The notes beneath the pieces are model-generated. The model searched no databases. It was not told the DNA's origin and saw only the letters and a program-made list of their open reading frames with translations. DNA of 64,000 nt, taken from positions 78,481 to 142,480 of the forward strand of contig NZ_KI912401.1 in NCBI RefSeq assembly GCF_000518225.1, written 5' to 3'. Both the position numbers and the translations under genes were made by a program. Shown here piece by piece: positions 63,726 to 64,000 of the stretch. How positions within the stretch are numbered: the first letter of the stretch is position 1; every line of letters starts with the position of its first letter. This DNA is from Helicobacter pametensis ATCC 51478 (GTDB lineage: Bacteria > Campylobacterota > Campylobacteria > Campylobacterales > Helicobacteraceae).

Positions 63726-63748
63726 TATAACTTTAGTCTAAAGATATA
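63726..63748. promoter_or_regulatory. 23-bp dyad upstream of clpB
   Basis: TATAACTTTAG-T-CTAAAGATATA pairs at 10 of 11 positions. It lies in the AT-rich gap (63659-63893) between clpB and the divergent glycosyltransferase. It does not look like CIRCE or the HspR box. It may be an operator for clpB or the neighbour. Confidence 0.45.
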
Positions 63749-63893
63749 AGGTTTTATATGTTTATTTTTATAAGGGTTTGAAAAAATAAGAGATTTGTTG
63801 TTATCTTGTGTATGATTTTTGAATTTGGGAACCGGGAGTTCTACTCTTTGTGATTAAATTTCAGATTTAAAATATTTATAGGTGACTATATGT

Positions 63894-64000
63894 ATGAAGA
63901 ATCCTAATTTCGCAATCATCATCCCCATCTACAATGTAGAACCATATCTAAAACAATGCCTTGATTCTGTGATCCATCAAACCTATCAAAATCTCCAAAT
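63894..64000 (+). CDS. Family 2 glycosyltransferase, 5' end only
   Basis: The first 35 residues are visible: FAIIIPIYNVEPYLKQCLDS is the classical GT-A (family 2) opening with the nucleotide-sugar-binding start. AGGTGA lies eight bases before the ATG; an ATG five bases earlier is in another frame and stops at once. Probably involved in LPS or surface glycan synthesis. It runs off the window. Confidence 0.85.
   Translation, partial: MKNPNFAIIIPIYNVEPYLKQCLDSVIHQTYQNLQ

Overview
The window looks like chromosomal DNA of a Helicobacter species other than H. pylori, or a close relative in Campylobacterota. It is AT-rich. Signs of this include the order rpsU-fabG-acpP-fabF, dcd next to accB-accC and pseC (flagellin glycosylation), an frdCAB fumarate reductase operon of epsilonproteobacterial type, a class II DAHP synthase, a 94-residue HU, a cysteine-rich Sel1-repeat (Hcp-type) protein, and promoters with an extended TGnTATAAT -10 box.

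Layout. Bases 1-31,000 are mostly housekeeping: fatty-acid synthesis, tRNA-Arg(GCG), a PAP2 phosphatase, dcd, accBC, pseC, an mntP-type exporter, pabA/aroG, an MFS-acyltransferase-acyl-ACP-synthetase fusion, a cyclophilin, terC and corA, a gap-pgi-pgk cluster, hup with tRNA-Arg(CCT), frdCAB, a pepP-type aminopeptidase and a subtilisin-like autotransporter. Bases 31,050-54,130 form an accessory/defence island. It holds an unknown protein made of two 200-residue copies, a deoxyinosine-glycosylase-like protein, a WYL regulator, McrBC, two BspA-like (DUF285) repeat proteins flanking a cassette of three unknown genes, a Cas4-like/DEDD nuclease (DUF2779 type), and a composite type I restriction locus. 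That locus runs hsdM - Abi (HEPN) - rhuM - hsdS - unknown soluble protein - unknown 4-TM protein - hsdR - ygjP. Bases 54,140-64,000 return to core genes: thiosulfate transporter plus lipoprotein rhodanese, a YqaA/DedA-like protein, alr, cytochrome c553, recR, dnaJ, an Hcp-type protein, clpB and the start of a glycosyltransferase.

The most interesting signal is a 15-bp palindrome, RGACA-N5-TGTCY, found six times between 31,057 and 41,473. Four copies lie 44-48 bp before start codons (the duplicated-domain protein, both BspA-like genes, the three-gene cassette). One lies between the divergent WYL and mcrBC genes, and one lies just past the WYL stop. I infer an island-wide regulon controlled by the WYL protein, which would tie the unknown genes to McrBC as one co-regulated defence programme. 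A second candidate novelty is the overlapping soluble plus 4-TM gene pair inserted between hsdS and hsdR.
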